A DNA stretch of 64,000 bases from Apricaphanius iberus. Lineage: Eukaryota; Chordata; Actinopteri; Cyprinodontiformes; Aphaniidae. The notes below the pieces were generated by a model. The model saw nothing but the letters and a program-made list of their open reading frames with translations, had not been told where the DNA came from and made no database searches. The position numbers were made by a program, and so were the translations under genes. Below are positions 36,981 to 60,238 of the stretch, in pieces (position 1 is the first letter of the stretch; the number at the start of each line of letters is the position of its first letter). The stretch is from the NCBI GenBank assembly GCA_028564705.1, contig JAPXFQ010000494.1, forward strand, positions 1,054,001-1,118,000, read 5' to 3'.

Positions 36981-38962
36981 TCTTGTCTGCATATTGCAAA
37001 AGTGAATGCTGAAAGTTATTGGCTACACCACTTTTCACACACAGCCTTTAACCCAACCAGATCAACTTTTATCATAAAGATGAACTTTGATCATCACCCA
37101 ACCACCAAAAATTGTGTTTGCTTTAGTTTTTACCAAAAACGATCCAGCGTGTCAAGGCCAGACATCTCTACGTTGGTTTCATCTGTCCAAAGGACACTGA
37201 TCCTTCAGCCTAATTCTTTTGTAGAGATACCTCTGCTGTCGAGGTTTCGAAATAAGCCATGTTTTTTTTCAGTCTTTTTCTCATTTTCACCTCAGAAACT
37301 TTCAAGTATACCATGCTAAACAAGCCATGTAATATGTCAGATGGCTTCTGAGCATTAAATATAAGTCTTGGAAAGAATTTGCTGGGTCACCCACGCTTAC
37401 AAAGTCCCAAATGTTTTCCACTTGTGATCAGTCTCTGTCTTTTTTCATTGCTAGGCCGTTGCAGTTTTTTTTTTTTCTGCCTTGACATTGTGTTTACACA
37501 TATATTCCCCAGTGCTCCAAAGAGTCAAACCTCCTGCTCTTATGAATGAAGTCATCCTTTTTTTGTTTAACAATTAATCTACGGCATTTAATTTATTGTA
37601 CATGGCTGCAACTTTCACTCTAAAATCCAATGGAAGCAGCCCTTTGCACTTGTTATTCACCATGACTGTATTGACAGTAACTTTCTTTTTCTAATGGTGG
37701 CCCATTAGCTAATTGTAAATTAGTTAATTAGGTAATTATAAACCTTCATAATGAGTCCAGATGTACAGTGTTCCAGTAGGGTCAATGGTTTGTGGTGCTC
37801 GGTTGTATTTTTACACATAAATTGATTAGTTTGAGGACTGTGTAAGCGTATGAACTAAGTCAATGTGTAAAAATTAAAACCAGTTCAGATGTTGCTTGCA
37901 TTGGTTTCAAAGTTGTTGAAATGCTGCTGTTTAAAGGATGATCACATATTTTTACCTGTTTTGGAAGAACATTGCAATGGTGCAGGCCACCGGATTGGCC
38001 ACTGAGGCAAGTGCTGCAGAGAGGTGATAGGCAAGATTCCCATACGGCATACAGGAGTACGTCTGCACTGACGGCAGCAGTCCATTAGTGGCAGAATTTA
38101 CCCAGACCACAAGGAAGTAGATATAGGCCAGCTGGTACATGGAGTGTTGTGGTTCAACCAGCAGAGGTTTCCTCTTTTCTTCCACCTCCCTCTGACTTGT
38201 CCTGCCCTCTCCATCAGTCTCTGTCCCTGGGTTCTCCAACCCAGAGCTGACTGAACCCACCGTGTCCGGCATAAGGTTTTCTGTGGACAGCTCTAATGTC
38301 CGAGGCAGCCTGTTCAGTCCAACAAAAGCAGCCAAGCTAATGCACATCATGGCTGCCAGGAAGGAGAAAAACACCTCAGTGGAGAAGTTTGGAGAAAGAT
38401 ATTCTGTTTGCAGTGACCACACTTCCTGATCTGTGTAGTTTCCTGAAGTCTGAGAGCTGTTGACGCACTTTGCCATGCCGACACCTTGCGCCAAAGCAAC
38501 TACACCGGGAATGAAACCACTCAGCCCTTCTCCGATAAAATAAGTGGTGATGTATCTAGCTGGAAGCTGCATCATGAAAGGGAGGAAGGTAACCGAAGAT
38601 GTGCAGTCCACCAGAGAGAGGAAGAAGGTGATGATGAAGAAGGCTGTGCTGTGTGAGGCCCCTGCAACCAGTGTTGTTTGGTCCCAGAAGAAGACGAGCA
38701 GGATGCAGGAAAGGATGCCGATGGAAAGAATGGAGTAAATGACAGCCCGCTCGCTAAGGCGACCCGGACACAGTTTGTGCATGAGGGTGACTAGCAGAGG
38801 TCCGAGGTTGGCCAGCTGGATGATGACCGTGAGGTACGAGGGGAGATCCCAACCTTCAGGCAGGGAGTTTACGATGAGGGGAAGCTCAACCCATAGACCA
38901 TTTACTGCCACCCAGGAACCCAGTCCAAAGGCGCAGGCCAGAAGGTGCACAAGCAGAGCCAT
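34416..38962 (-). CDS. slc52a3: Riboflavin transporter (SLC52A family)
   Basis: Coding exons on the minus strand are 38962-37956, 34921-34798 and 34628-34416 (stop TGA at 34418-34416), 1344 bases or 447 residues, the usual family length. All junctions are GT-AG: the first intron splits an Arg codon (AG|G) and the second is phase 0 (169 bases). The protein starts [17 protein letters not shown], has the [10 protein letters not shown] and [14 protein letters not shown] family motifs, a hydrophilic loop at residues about 215-275, the [11 protein letters not shown] block and the end [14 protein letters not shown]. About 11 membrane segments are expected. Asn-glycosylation sites are at 168, 175 and 192. 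It takes up riboflavin across the plasma membrane. The N-terminus and C-terminus favour slc52a3 over slc52a2, but the paralogue call is by memory of family features. The 3-kb intron holds Tc1 relics and a SINE. Confidence 0.9.
35060..35495 (+). mobile_element. Tc1-like relic in slc52a3 intron
   Basis: The left end 'TGCAGTGCTTTGCAAAACTA' is a Tc1-family terminus. 35290-35495 carries the 3' transposase block ('CTCCAGACCAAAATCCAATT', text for the NPIENLW region) and the usual trailing text 'GATGCATGCCACACTTTTCT'. Most of the middle is deleted. Decay is heavy. Confidence 0.65.
35497..35790 (+). mobile_element. tRNA-type SINE, split by a LINE-tail insertion
   Basis: The head reads 'GCATGGTAGCTTAGTTGGTAG', with a B-box-like 'GGGTTCAAATCC', as in the common fish SINE family. 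The family continuation 'TTTCCTCCCACAGACC AAAAACATGAATGTTAGGTTAA' resumes at about 35706. Between them (about 35604-35695) sits a piece with 'TTTATTTATATAGCACATTT' and 'GTGCTTTACAA', an unrelated LINE-like 3' segment. Confidence 0.6.
36953..36981. repeat. (CA)n microsatellite
   Basis: About 13 uninterrupted CA units in the large slc52a3 intron. Confidence 0.95.
37080..37700 (-). mobile_element. Tc1-like relic in slc52a3 intron
   Basis: The complement of a Tc1 transposase N-terminal half can be followed: 'GGTTTCATCTGTCCAAAGGACA' (text for the WSDE region), 'AATAAGCCATG', 'TTTGCTGGGTCACCCACG', 'AATGTTTTCCACTTGTGATC'. Then comes leader-like text 'GCCTTGACATTGTGTTTACACA'. Numerous indels and stops are present. 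This is a different Tc1 subfamily from the one at 51768. Confidence 0.65.
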
Positions 38963-41180
38963 ACTCCAGGCGGATCACTCTAAAGATCTGTCATACCTGC
39001 AATAAAAACAGCCAGAAACATGAAGACAAAAAAATTCTAATCTTCCTTTTGTCACTGAAGTTCAGCCATTACTTTGTCAAAATGAAACTTATTACTGTTT
39101 TAAACTACTGACTGAACTCACAGTCTTTGAACTAAAATCAAATTATTTTATTAAGACTATATAAGTATATAAATAGATAACACAGCTAATGCAATGAAGC
39201 ACATGTCTTGGGTTTTTGTGAGATTTTTACTAGATAAGGGCCTCTGACTATGGCATGGAAAGAGAGTAATTAAGTAAAATGCAGAATACAAGAAAAATTT
39301 CCACCACTGTTCTCAAAAATGATAAAATACTGTTTTGTTTGTGATCTATATACATTTTATAAACAATGGGCTTGGCAAAATGGAAATGTATCATTACTTC
39401 ATGCCAATTCATTACAGGCACTAAAGATTTTATTTTAATTATTGCGCAAAGTTAAGTAAAGAATGTCTTAGAGCTAGGGGGTCGTCTTTCTCCAACATCT
39501 AACAGCACAGAAATTAGCTAGTTCAGTGCCCTGTCAAAAATGTAATGCTTTAACAATATCTAAAAAAAATTCTATATTGTCATGATTTTGTTAAAATATA
39601 GGGAATAAAAGAGTATTACAGGCTGGAATTACTACACTAGTACTGAAAACAGCAGCATAAGTGTGATAATAATAGTAATAAATAATAATGACAGTAGAAA
39701 TATTATGTTGGATAGATTAAAAATGTGTCATCTCCCTGTATTAAAAAGTAGTCTGTAGCCCAAACACACAATGCAGCTAGGATTCAGAGTGATGTCCTTT
39801 TACAAGGGGACATGATACTGTTGATTCCTTTAATTAGCTTAAAAAAATGTTAAGAGTATAGTATAGATGCTTTAAACTCCTATTTTTAAAGTTTTGCAGA
39901 AATGTATACTACTTTCTGTAGCTGTGTTGATGCTTTTTAGCAAATTACATCAAACTGTTTCAGGCAGACCAATTGCACAGCCTCTGCTACAAAAACGGCA
40001 GTCCAAAAATTAAAAGACCATTCTGAGAACCACATGCATGCAGCTAATGCTAAGTAGGGTAACTATTGGCCGGCTAGTTAACCTTATTTGGCATTAGCTG
40101 CTTGGTACCTGAAAGCACAAGACAGCTTGTGGTGTTTATTCTCAGTTCAGTTATGTTTGAAAAAAAATTTTTTAACACTGGATGGTGCTTAGCTATCACA
40201 TACAATGTCAATGATCATTCAACTTTAAAGCAGTGTTGAAAACCGTACAGTCATATATTCAATAAATTAGGATTGAAATTATTTCGGTAACTCAATTAAC
40301 TAAGTTAAAAACATATAGATTAATTACACATACTGGTGTTTTTAAGTGCATATTTCTGTTAATTCTGATTATTTTTCTGCTTCCTGCTGATGAAAATGCA
40401 ACATTTAAGATTATAACTTTACATCAGATTTCAGGATTTTCAATAGAAAAATGTGGGCTTAATGTATGTTGAGTACCTGCTTAAAGGTTTTTATTTTTAA
40501 AACATACTTGCCTCATCAGAATTGCACATCTTATTGAATATAGCTGTACATAAATAGGTAATTGTTTCATTGTTTTGATGAAGATGGTCCAGGACAGGAC
40601 CGTTTCAATAATGTTAAAATTTAATATTTAATCTTGCAAACAGGATGATATTTAGCATGTTTATTTTGTTTTGAAAATCTTTGATTAAAAAATAGATTCA
40701 AATTTCTAGTAAAATCTTGCAATAAGGTAGTATCATTTAGTGAATTCAAATTATTAATAGTCATTGTATCCTAAATAAGCGTTATGAAATTATCAGTAAG
40801 CTGTTATTTTTTGATTTAAGTAATGCAAATTACATTCAGCTTTGTAGGTTTCACATCCCTTTTCTTGACTATTAATAATGTTATCTATGTTCTAAAGTAT
40901 TAAAACTGTCACAAAATCTTAAGAGCAAACCTTTTTTTACAATAAATATTTTATGCCGAATCAGAGAATCAATCATCCAGATCACTATCGGATCTTAAAA
41001 TGTACTTACAAATTTCCCCAGTTCCTCAAAGCGCCGGGCTGGACTCGCTGTCATCGTACAAAGAGGTCGGTGACAAACTGCAAACACGTTAGGACTCACA
41101 GTACAGTCGTTGAGTAGGTCAGAGTCCACTGCAGCTCCAGTAATCAGTCCCAATACGCAACAGAGGACAGTGTCTAAACA
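38963..41180 (-). other. slc52a3: slc52a3 5' UTR exon and first intron (predicted)
   Basis: Upstream of the start codon an acceptor (TTTTTATTGCAG|G) places the exon boundary at 38996. On the same strand a strong donor, AAATTT|GTAAGTAC, ends a complex, GC-richer block at 41010. This makes that block (to roughly 41180, start unknown) the likely non-coding first exon, with an intron of about 2 kb. The intron itself is AT-rich with no recognisable element. Confidence 0.5.
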
Positions 41181-42224
41181 TGCACGTCTCTTCACTGCTG
41201 ATATGGAGGTGAAATCACTTTGGCAGAACTTTAATTTGTTTTTAGCATTTGATAATCATAGAAGATCTAATTTTGACAGGAAAAAACTTAATTGACTGAA
41301 TGAATTTAGTACTTATGAGCCAATTGAGGGATATTCTCCTTCAGGGGGAACACCATGAAACATGAGGACCCAATTGTGTCCTTATCCTATAGACAATGGG
41401 CATTGTGATTACATTTGTTTAAGCTCTCTGGTTTCTTGGGTATATTCCTGGTTTCCACTGTTGCTCTCATCCTATTTCCCCTATCCTGTGTTCTTCAGTT
41501 TGTATTTAAATGTCCATCATGCTCCTGCCTCTGCCTTGATGCCATTTGGATCTTTAACAACAATCTTTCAAGTATGAAAACCTTAGGAGAACGAGGGTCT
41601 CAACACAGAGACATTAAAATGCAATTACCATAACTTGTTGTGCTTTATTTTATTTGGCTTTAAATGCTTACTTAAAGAGTATATTCGCTTTAAATTAAGC
41701 AAACATCAGCTACAGGTTAAACATAACCCAAAACTGATTACTAATATTTTTCCTGTTTGGTGCATTTGCTTCTTTTACGCTTTTATTTATTGTTGAAGTG
41801 CAAATCATTCAATATTTTCAGTTCAACAATTACTATATCCATGTCCTGTGTGTAGTCGCACATCCAGCCTTTAATCTACACCACCCCCTATTGGCTGCAA
41901 AGTGAAGCTACAGCAAGTTGTTTGCATCGTATTAGGAACTTTAGTTGCACATTCTTAACGAAAGTCATTCTAGCTCAATAATTTAATTACTCTGAGCCCA
42001 TAAAATCGGTGGAGCTGGTCTTATAACGGTAGAAGGCATTTTTATTGATGAGTTTTTCTCTCAAGGACAGAAAGTTCCAAGGACACGTTTCAAGGACCCA
42101 ATTAAAAAGTTATAGATACAATCAATCAATAAAATAAATGATTAAAATTGACAAATTTACATTAAAGTTGCTGAATATTTTGTACTTTTTCTATTCGTCC
42201 TCTTAGACATAATTCGGGATTTAC

Positions 42225-42460
42225 CGATCAGTTGGAGAGCAATTGTGGGTGACTGTGGATCAATAGGTAGTTGTGTTTCAATTCGAGGGTTGTATGTTCA
42301 ATTGCAACTTTCACATGTGTATGTGTCCATGGGCAAGGCACTTAACCCCAAGTTACCCACAAAGTTCTGTATCGGTATGTGAATTTGGCTCCATTGCAAA
42401 GCGCTTTGAGTGATCAGTATGGCTATATAAATTCAGGCCGTTTACCATTTTAATCCCCTA
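42225..42460 (+). mobile_element. tRNA-type SINE
   Basis: It has the order typical of a teleost SINE: a degenerate B-box-like stretch, 'GGGCAAGGCACTTAACCCCAA', 'AGCGCTTTGAGTGATCAGTA' and the tail 'GGCTATATAAATTCAGGCCG'. The head is degraded and no target duplication was found. Confidence 0.6.
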
Positions 42461-42559
42461 ATTGGCAGGTCAGATGCTAAAAAATGTATATTTTCCTAGG
42501 TTCTCTAAATTAAATACAACTAAAACTGCGCATTTTATTCAGTCAGTTAATGTATTATC

Positions 42560-43055
42560 TAGGGATGTGTATGGGTAAGAATCTGGTAATATAATATGTA
42601 TCACGATTCAGAGGGGCGATACGATATATTGCAATATCATGAGGAAGACTACATATTGTGATTTTCAAAACTGAATTTAACTGTAGGAAATCTGTCCCAG
42701 CATTCTAAACACTCCAACCAGTTTCATACATAACATCCAATATTATCACTAGATCTAGTTGATCCACTGGAACGAAGAAGGTGAAAACAGCAACCAACTT
42801 GCAGTTATGCATGAAATTTAATTAGAAATATTACTGTCATCATTAATGTTTCAATTCAAATTATCCAAAAAAGAAAAAAAAACAACGATACTTTGCTTTA
42901 GAATATCGATCAAATATAATGACATAAAATCTTTATCTTTCGGCTTTTACCTTAAAGGGTCTCCACAGCGAATCCCCTGTCTTTTATTTTATGACAATAT
43001 CATGACATAAAATATTGCAATATATTGGCATATCAATATTTTCTTACATCTCTGG
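42560..43055. mobile_element. MITE with CAGRGATGT-type ends
   Basis: The left end TAGGGATGTG and right end (complement CCAGAGATGTA) form a short inverted repeat. Near the ends lies dense 'ATATTGCAATAT'-type palindromic text, which marks a common fish MITE family. No 8-bp duplication could be confirmed, so the hAT-like class is tentative. Confidence 0.45.
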
Positions 43056-45203
43056 CATCAAAATACTGCAGTATGATGCACTTTTTAACGTTTGATTTGG
43101 TGCATAAATGATCTTTTTACTTTTGATTTAGAGCATATTTTTTTCCTTTCCATGTCAATTTCTGTCGCATGTAATTGTTGAACTAGAGCAAAGTTTAGAC
43201 AAACGTGTTTCCATCTGTTATAGTCTTAACTAAGACATACTGCATCAGCAATTCAGGATTTCAAGAACCTCAAAAATAGCCTCAGTAAAAGTTAAATCTG
43301 TACATCTGAAGCCATAATACCTGTAAAACATTTGCATGATATACAGAGATAAACCAGGTGAATACTGAAACACACCTTCAAACTTTATTAGTAGATTGTT
43401 GAGTGTCCTATGGTAGTTGTATGTAGAGAACTATCGTATAAAACATACGGCAGATATTTTGGACTGGTTGTTTCAAAATATGTGAGGGGCCATCAAAATT
43501 TAAACCTCGACTACTGACACTTAAATTATGTTACATCCAGCCAAAAGCATGAAACAGTTTTGAAAACCATCAAAACTTAATGCCCGTACGTCATTGAGCT
43601 CATCTCAAAAACAAGTTACTTGTTAAGATATCATTTATTTAAACTCTGATGTAAATTCACCAACCAACCTGACATCCCTATTGATATATCTGTTAAGATC
43701 AATGGGGGGAAAAAACTAAGCTCAGTTTAAGCCTCTGAAAGAGGCTCGAAGGTCAGAAAAAATCGTATTGATTGGGAGAAATCAATAACGTCTTGAGATC
43801 AGTTCCACTGAGAGAGGATCTGTGGTAGATGCAGAGCGAAGAGAGGTCTTTTTGCTCTGAATGATGAGTGAAGCTGTGTGAAACAGGATCCTGAAACAAG
43901 TACCGCATATGTTTATACATTTGGCAGATGTTTTATCTGAAGAAACCTACAAATAAGGATATGATGAAGGTTTTTAATATGTTTTTTTAACACTGAAACG
44001 ACGCTAAAGCACACAGGCATAGAAAGTAACTTCACACTGAGGGTTTTCTATCAGGAAAAGGATGTTTTTTAAGTGGTAACCAGTGAATGCTGGGAATCTA
44101 GTTGACTTTATCCTTCAAAGTTTGCTTGTTTTGTTTTTTGTCTGGGTACTCTGTCATAAACAAGCTCACATAAAAAAACAGTCAGCATTATCTGGTCAGA
44201 ACAACATGGGATCATGTTTCCCACTTCCTCTTCTCTTGCCAGCCTCTACATGTTCTAAACTGGGCTAAATTCATCTTAAATATGGTCTGTTTTTTTGTAC
44301 TTATGGTTTCCCTAAACATGAAATCCTAAAAGTTTTCATACAGCAATTTTTACTTCTTCCTGGGAAGAAAGAAAAAGATTATTTAAAGCAAAAAAAGTTG
44401 GACATTTTTTTACTTTGTTTTTCTGGTAAGTTTAACTGAAGTTAGCAAGAGTTTTCCTAAATACTGGTACGAAAACACAAAAAAAAAGAAAAACCTGGTA
44501 ATAAAAAAGTACTATATTTCACCTCAACTATCTTTTCTCAACCCAACTTTTCTATAATCTCAGCTGTGTTATTTGTCTTTTTGGATATACCAGCATGAGT
44601 CCAGCAAAACTAATACGTACAAATGGGCACATCACACCTTTAGTGCCTATATTTTGCCAACATCTGTAAATAAGACATTATGGGTAAAATATTATTAGCC
44701 TATACAGTGGATCCTATGAGCCTCCATCTAAATAAATGTCATAACAGGCTCTAGATGTACGTAGACTGTCCAATCCTGCTTCATCTCTGATTATATTTTA
44801 TTTTTGTCTAACTTCTGTAAATAAAACCAGGATAATTAAACAGATTTAGGTTTTTGATAACCTACTTATGAGTATGAAATGGTTAAATTCAAAACAGGTG
44901 AGTAGATACACTTATTTCAACAATATCCATCTTGCTTACAGAGAGTTATTTTTTCCATTACGTATTTTTCTGTTATTAATGGAATGATTTCTGCCTACCT
45001 ATTTTACTCTGAAGGGAACAGTTTTAGCCACTCCAATCAATCATATAACTGTTGGTTAGTGTAGCCATACTTGGATGAAGACATCTTGATGTTGGCTGTA
45101 GCCTGTTTGGGTCCTTTCGGTTGTGAGATGAGGTCACTGGGGATAAGGACTTTGTCCACAGTGATTCCCCCCATAACATTGGTGTTGTGATGGAGAAATC
45201 AAA

Positions 45204-45346
45204 CATCTGCTTGCACAACTTCACCCACTACCAAAGTGCATGGAGAAGCTGAGTGGAATTGAGGCTCCGGCAACTCTTGGAAGTACAAGGAAACCACTTT
45301 ATTGACAGACCGACGCGTTTCGGCATGTAGCTTTCATCAGGGTAAT
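45204..45346 (-). mobile_element. Penelope-like insertion with hammerhead-like core
   Basis: A 143-base insertion is bracketed by a perfect 19-base direct repeat, TTGTGATGGAGAAATCAAA, at 45185-45203 and 45347-45365. On the minus strand it carries CTGATGA (45340-45334) and GAAACGCGTC (45321-45312), the conserved core of hammerhead ribozymes. The palindromic ACGCGT as stem III and an ACC/GGT stem I are as expected for the minimal, dimer-type motifs of Penelope-like retroelements. Stem II is weakened by one A in place of G. Family assignment is inferred from the core, not from coding sequence. Confidence 0.55.
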
Positions 45347-45589
45347 TTGTGATGGAGAAATCAAATCTTTTAAGGTGGAGCTCAGGTACAGTGCTGTAAA
45401 TGGCTACTTGCTCCTTACAGGTTTGTTGTTCATCAAATAAGAGGTGAAAATGTCAAAGATAACCTTTGACATTTAAATACGGATTCGACAGATAGGTCAT
45501 TTTAGTGCTACAAGGCTGACAACCCAATGAGTTGCTTTTTGTTTTCTTCTCCTGAATGTTATTCCAAATTATCTGCAGAAAATGCACCT

Positions 45590-46500
45590 ATTTACTGATT
45601 TTTATTCCAGAGCATACCATATATCTATAAATTACTCACTGTTTCCACATTTTATGTTCTAGCCTTATTCCAAAATGTATTAAAATCCTTTTCCCCCCCT
45701 TAGAATTCCACACAAAACACCTCATGATGACATGTTGAAACATGATTTTAAGTGGAACAGGTTTTTAACCCAGGACATCTCTGTACATTGCTGCATTCAT
45801 CTTACCCTCCATCTTGGCTGGTCTTCCAGGTGCTGCCGCTGGAAAACCATCCCCACAGCATGATGCGGCCACCTCCATGCTTCAATGGGCTGGTGATGAG
45901 CAGAGCTTGGTTTCCTCCAAACGTGATGCCTTGGCATTTGCACCCAATAGTTCAATCTTTGCCTTATCAGGCCAGAGATTTTTTTCCCTCTGCGGTCGGA
46001 GAGACCCGTTTGGCAAGCTGTAGATAAACTGCAACGTGGCTTTTACCAAAAAATAGCTTCTGTCAGACCATTCTACCGTACAGAATTGATTTGTGGATTG
46101 GTGCTGAAATGGTTGATGGTTGTCCTTTTGAAAGGTTCTCCTCCCTCCACAGAAAAATGCTGCACCTCTGACTGTTAATAAGACCCTTCTCCCAGCAGAA
46201 ATGTTTCTGTAACCATTCCCAGACAATCCCATCTTGAAGGGCAACATAAAATTTCTGCGACTTGAAGCTTGGTTTATGCTCCGACATGCAGAGTCATCTC
46301 TGTAACCTTATATAGACAGGTGTTTGCTTTTCCAAATCATGCTCAATCAACTTAATTCACCACACAAGTGTACTTCAGTTTAGCTTCAGACACATCTCAA
46401 GGATGATATGTGGGAATGGGACGCACAAGAGCAAAACATTTTTTGTGCTTCAATCGCTGTGAATACTTCATATATGAATTTGCAATTCAGTCCATTTTGA
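45590..46500 (-). mobile_element. Tc1-like relic, nearly full span
   Basis: The element can be followed from 'CTAGCCTTATTCCAAAATGT' (45659 onward) through the complement of the transposase: 'CTGTACATTGCTGCATTCATC', 'CCCACAGCATGATGCGGCCACC', 'CAATAGTTCAATCTTTGCCTT'. It continues to a leader reading 'ATATAGACAGGTGTTTGC' and 'ACATCTCAAGGATGATATG', and 'TGTGAATACTTCATATATGAA'. One frame keeps 121 codons (46247-45882) of scrambled transposase. The copy is inactive and its TIRs are only partly recognisable. Confidence 0.75.
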
Positions 46501-48157
46501 AATAATGCTGCAAGAAAAGTGGAAAATGTGATGCTCTGTACATACGGTGTGTTTGGTGGTTCCTGAAGCTCAGCCTCCAGCTGCAGTTCAAGCTTTGTAA
46601 ATTTCCCTTTATACCCCTGAATGGACTTTGCTTGGCGGACATCTCAAGGCTGCGGTTATCCCTGTTACTTATACACCTTGTATGGCGTCGCAATTCTGCC
46701 AAAATCCCAGAAGAGCATATTAATCATTCACAACTTTGCATTTACTAATCGAGAGATTGTGGGCAAGAAGTAAAACACGCCCCCTTAACCAGTGTGCAAT
46801 GGACAAAAAAATTATGCAGGCCCTCATTTTCAGAGGGGGAGAATATATCGATTGGGGGTGGTAACTCTTCTGATTGGCCAGATTTTCAGCTCATCATGCT
46901 GCATTTGTAGGCCCGCAAATGCATGGAAATGTCCGTATTTAGAGCTATGGACTCTCTCATTGCACTTTACCAGTGTCAGGAATCTGACGCCATAACCTCG
47001 TACGCATCGCACACTTTCCTTCCACTCAACTTTCACTAATATAGTTAAAAATAGCACTCTGAACATTATCAATTACTTCTTTGGGAATGACCCTGCTTGT
47101 TGGAAAGGTGTTTGTAGCTTTTTACAAGGAAACCGGGAAGCCAAATTCTTCCCCTTGATTGTGACAATCATAAAATGTATGCATCTAAAACCCTTTTTAA
47201 TCAGTATTACTTTAAAAGCTAACTACGTTCCGGAAAGAATTTAACTTCCTAATTTGAGATGCATCCGCGGGGAATATATGCTGTCATCTTATGTTTCAGT
47301 TCATTGTTCATTACTGTTTCAATCATTTTAAACCTTTCTGACCTGCAATCTAGGAGCAGAATACACAATGATCTACAACAAAGGTGCATGAATAGAGATT
47401 TATGAAAGAAATGGAGAGAGAAACACAATATGCAAGTGCGTCACATCGAGTTGGGCCAAAAGAGGTAGCTGATTTCACTTTTCTTTTCAAGCATGATATA
47501 AATGCAGGTCTATTTGCATACAATGCCTCTTAGGATATAAATTCATATAAACGCACAATGTTTACAAATCGAAACATTATGCATTTACAAGAGCACCTGT
47601 ACAAAAACATTTTTGCAAAGCCCACAGCAACACATCTAGAAGATTTATCTGAATACATAAAGACATTCTTATTGCCACGAGAATGCTGTTAAAAACAAAA
47701 GAAAAAGGGGGTTCTTATGTACATCTTAACAGAGGATCAACTCCAAGCCACGCTTAGCTAAGTATGGTGATGCATGTCGAGTGGCTGTTTCCTATGATAC
47801 AAAAGGCAGCACGCAAAGAGAAACACTCAATAAGTTTGTTACTATTCAATCAGAATTTTAACATTTATAACTGGGGGAAAATTAGTGCGATGCACAGTAT
47901 TTGGATGGTGACTAATGATGGAACAGTGTAAGGTCCACAGGGTTGAAATGACTAATGAGTAGGATTTATTTGCTTGCAGGGGGATTTTCTGAATAACTCT
48001 TAATGTCTCTGGTGTGTTTTTTTTAAGTCTACTGCTGCATATGTATGTTTGGAGGTGGAGGGTGGAATGTCTCATGTCATGGCGTACGGATTAAGGGATT
48101 AAAACAGAACCGAGAGAGAAAGTTGGGGGAGACAGGAGAAGCTGCAGCAGAAGAAGC
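46501..48157. other. Downstream of ube2v1, including its 3' UTR
   Basis: The 3' UTR must begin at 48157 and run leftward. An AATAAA on the minus strand at 47970-47965 would give a UTR of about 190 bases, but longer forms are possible. 46740-47050 is a complex, less AT-rich block with no recognised content. Nothing else stands out. Confidence 0.4.
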
Positions 48158-59368
<11,211 letters not shown>

Positions 59369-59515
59369 CTTGTCGCTACGCAGCGGGAGCGTGCACGTAC
59401 CTACTGGTACCCGCACGCTGAAAGTATGGCTTCATCTTTGCCGACCAAAACAGAAGCTTCTGTTTGCTGCTTTGGAAGAAATAAAACACAAATACAATTT
59501 GAAGTTTATTATAAA
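59369..59515 (-). promoter_or_regulatory. ube2v1: ube2v1 5' UTR and proximal promoter (predicted)
   Basis: The 147 bases upstream of the start codon include a short GC-richer stretch (59370-59415, with CGCTACGCAGCGG). No TATA box is evident. A transposon end lies directly beyond it, so any core promoter must fall in this interval or use the transposon sequence. Confidence 0.4.
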
Positions 59516-60230
59516 CAGAGGTGGGAAGAGTAGCCAAAACTTGTACACGAGTAAAAGTAGCACCACTTTAACACATTTTTACTTAAGTAAAAGTACAAAT
59601 AATAAAAAAAATACTCAAGAAAAAGTATTTTGTAAAAAGGCTACTCAAGTATTGATAACTTGATTAGCTACTATTTGGGATAACATTTAATTTAAAATTG
59701 AATAAAATATGTAATTAGACAAAAATAAAGTTATGTGCAAATTCTGCAGATTTAAGTAAAGAGAAATACGTAGGCTAATTGTAAAATAATATTTGACAAG
59801 AAGAAACATTATTCCATTTTTTTTTTTCAAAGTAAAACTAATATAACCAATACTTACAGTTGGTAATGATTATTATGTTAGACCAGGGTATGGTACCCTC
59901 ACTTGACCTCCAAGTGGCGCAAAAGTTTCAGCAGGAGGAAATGTTAAAATGACTGTTGTGTACAAACAAGAGGGCTCACCTCAACATAAACTGCATGTGT
60001 GGGTCTCATACAGTTTTGGTTAAAAGTGACATTCAATTTCATTCAGTAAAGTTACTCGCATTGGGTAGAGTAACCAAAAACCTTACTCAAGTAAGAGTAG
60101 TGACACTTCATGAAAAAATTACTCAAGTAAAAAGTATAGTCTAGTAAATCTACTCCAAAAGCACTTTTTTTCAAAAGGTTATTCAAGTAAATATAACTGA
60201 GTAAATGTAAATAGTTACTAACAACTTCTG
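59516..60230. mobile_element. hAT-like element abutting the ube2v1 promoter
   Basis: The ends CAGAGGTGGGAAGAGTA and, on the complement, CAGAAGTTGTTAGTAA are flanked by octamers ATTATAAA (59508-59515) and ATTACAAA (60231-60238), seven of eight identical. The interior is rich in 'ACTCAAGTAAAAGTA' motifs in both orientations (for example 59585-59655 and 60082-60200), typical of a very common fish repeat. Non-coding. Confidence 0.65.
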
Positions 60231-60238
60231 ATTACAAA

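Larger units (their letters stand above)
41181..45184. other. Intergenic DNA between slc52a3 and ube2v1
   Basis: Apart from the SINE and the MITE listed below, I see only AT-rich sequence with no coding potential. The upstream promoter of slc52a3 should lie within the first few hundred bases, but no TATA box or CpG island is evident. Confidence 0.4.

Noticed and set aside
38544..39005. Plus-strand frames over slc52a3
   Set aside because: Shadows of the well-supported minus-strand transporter exon.
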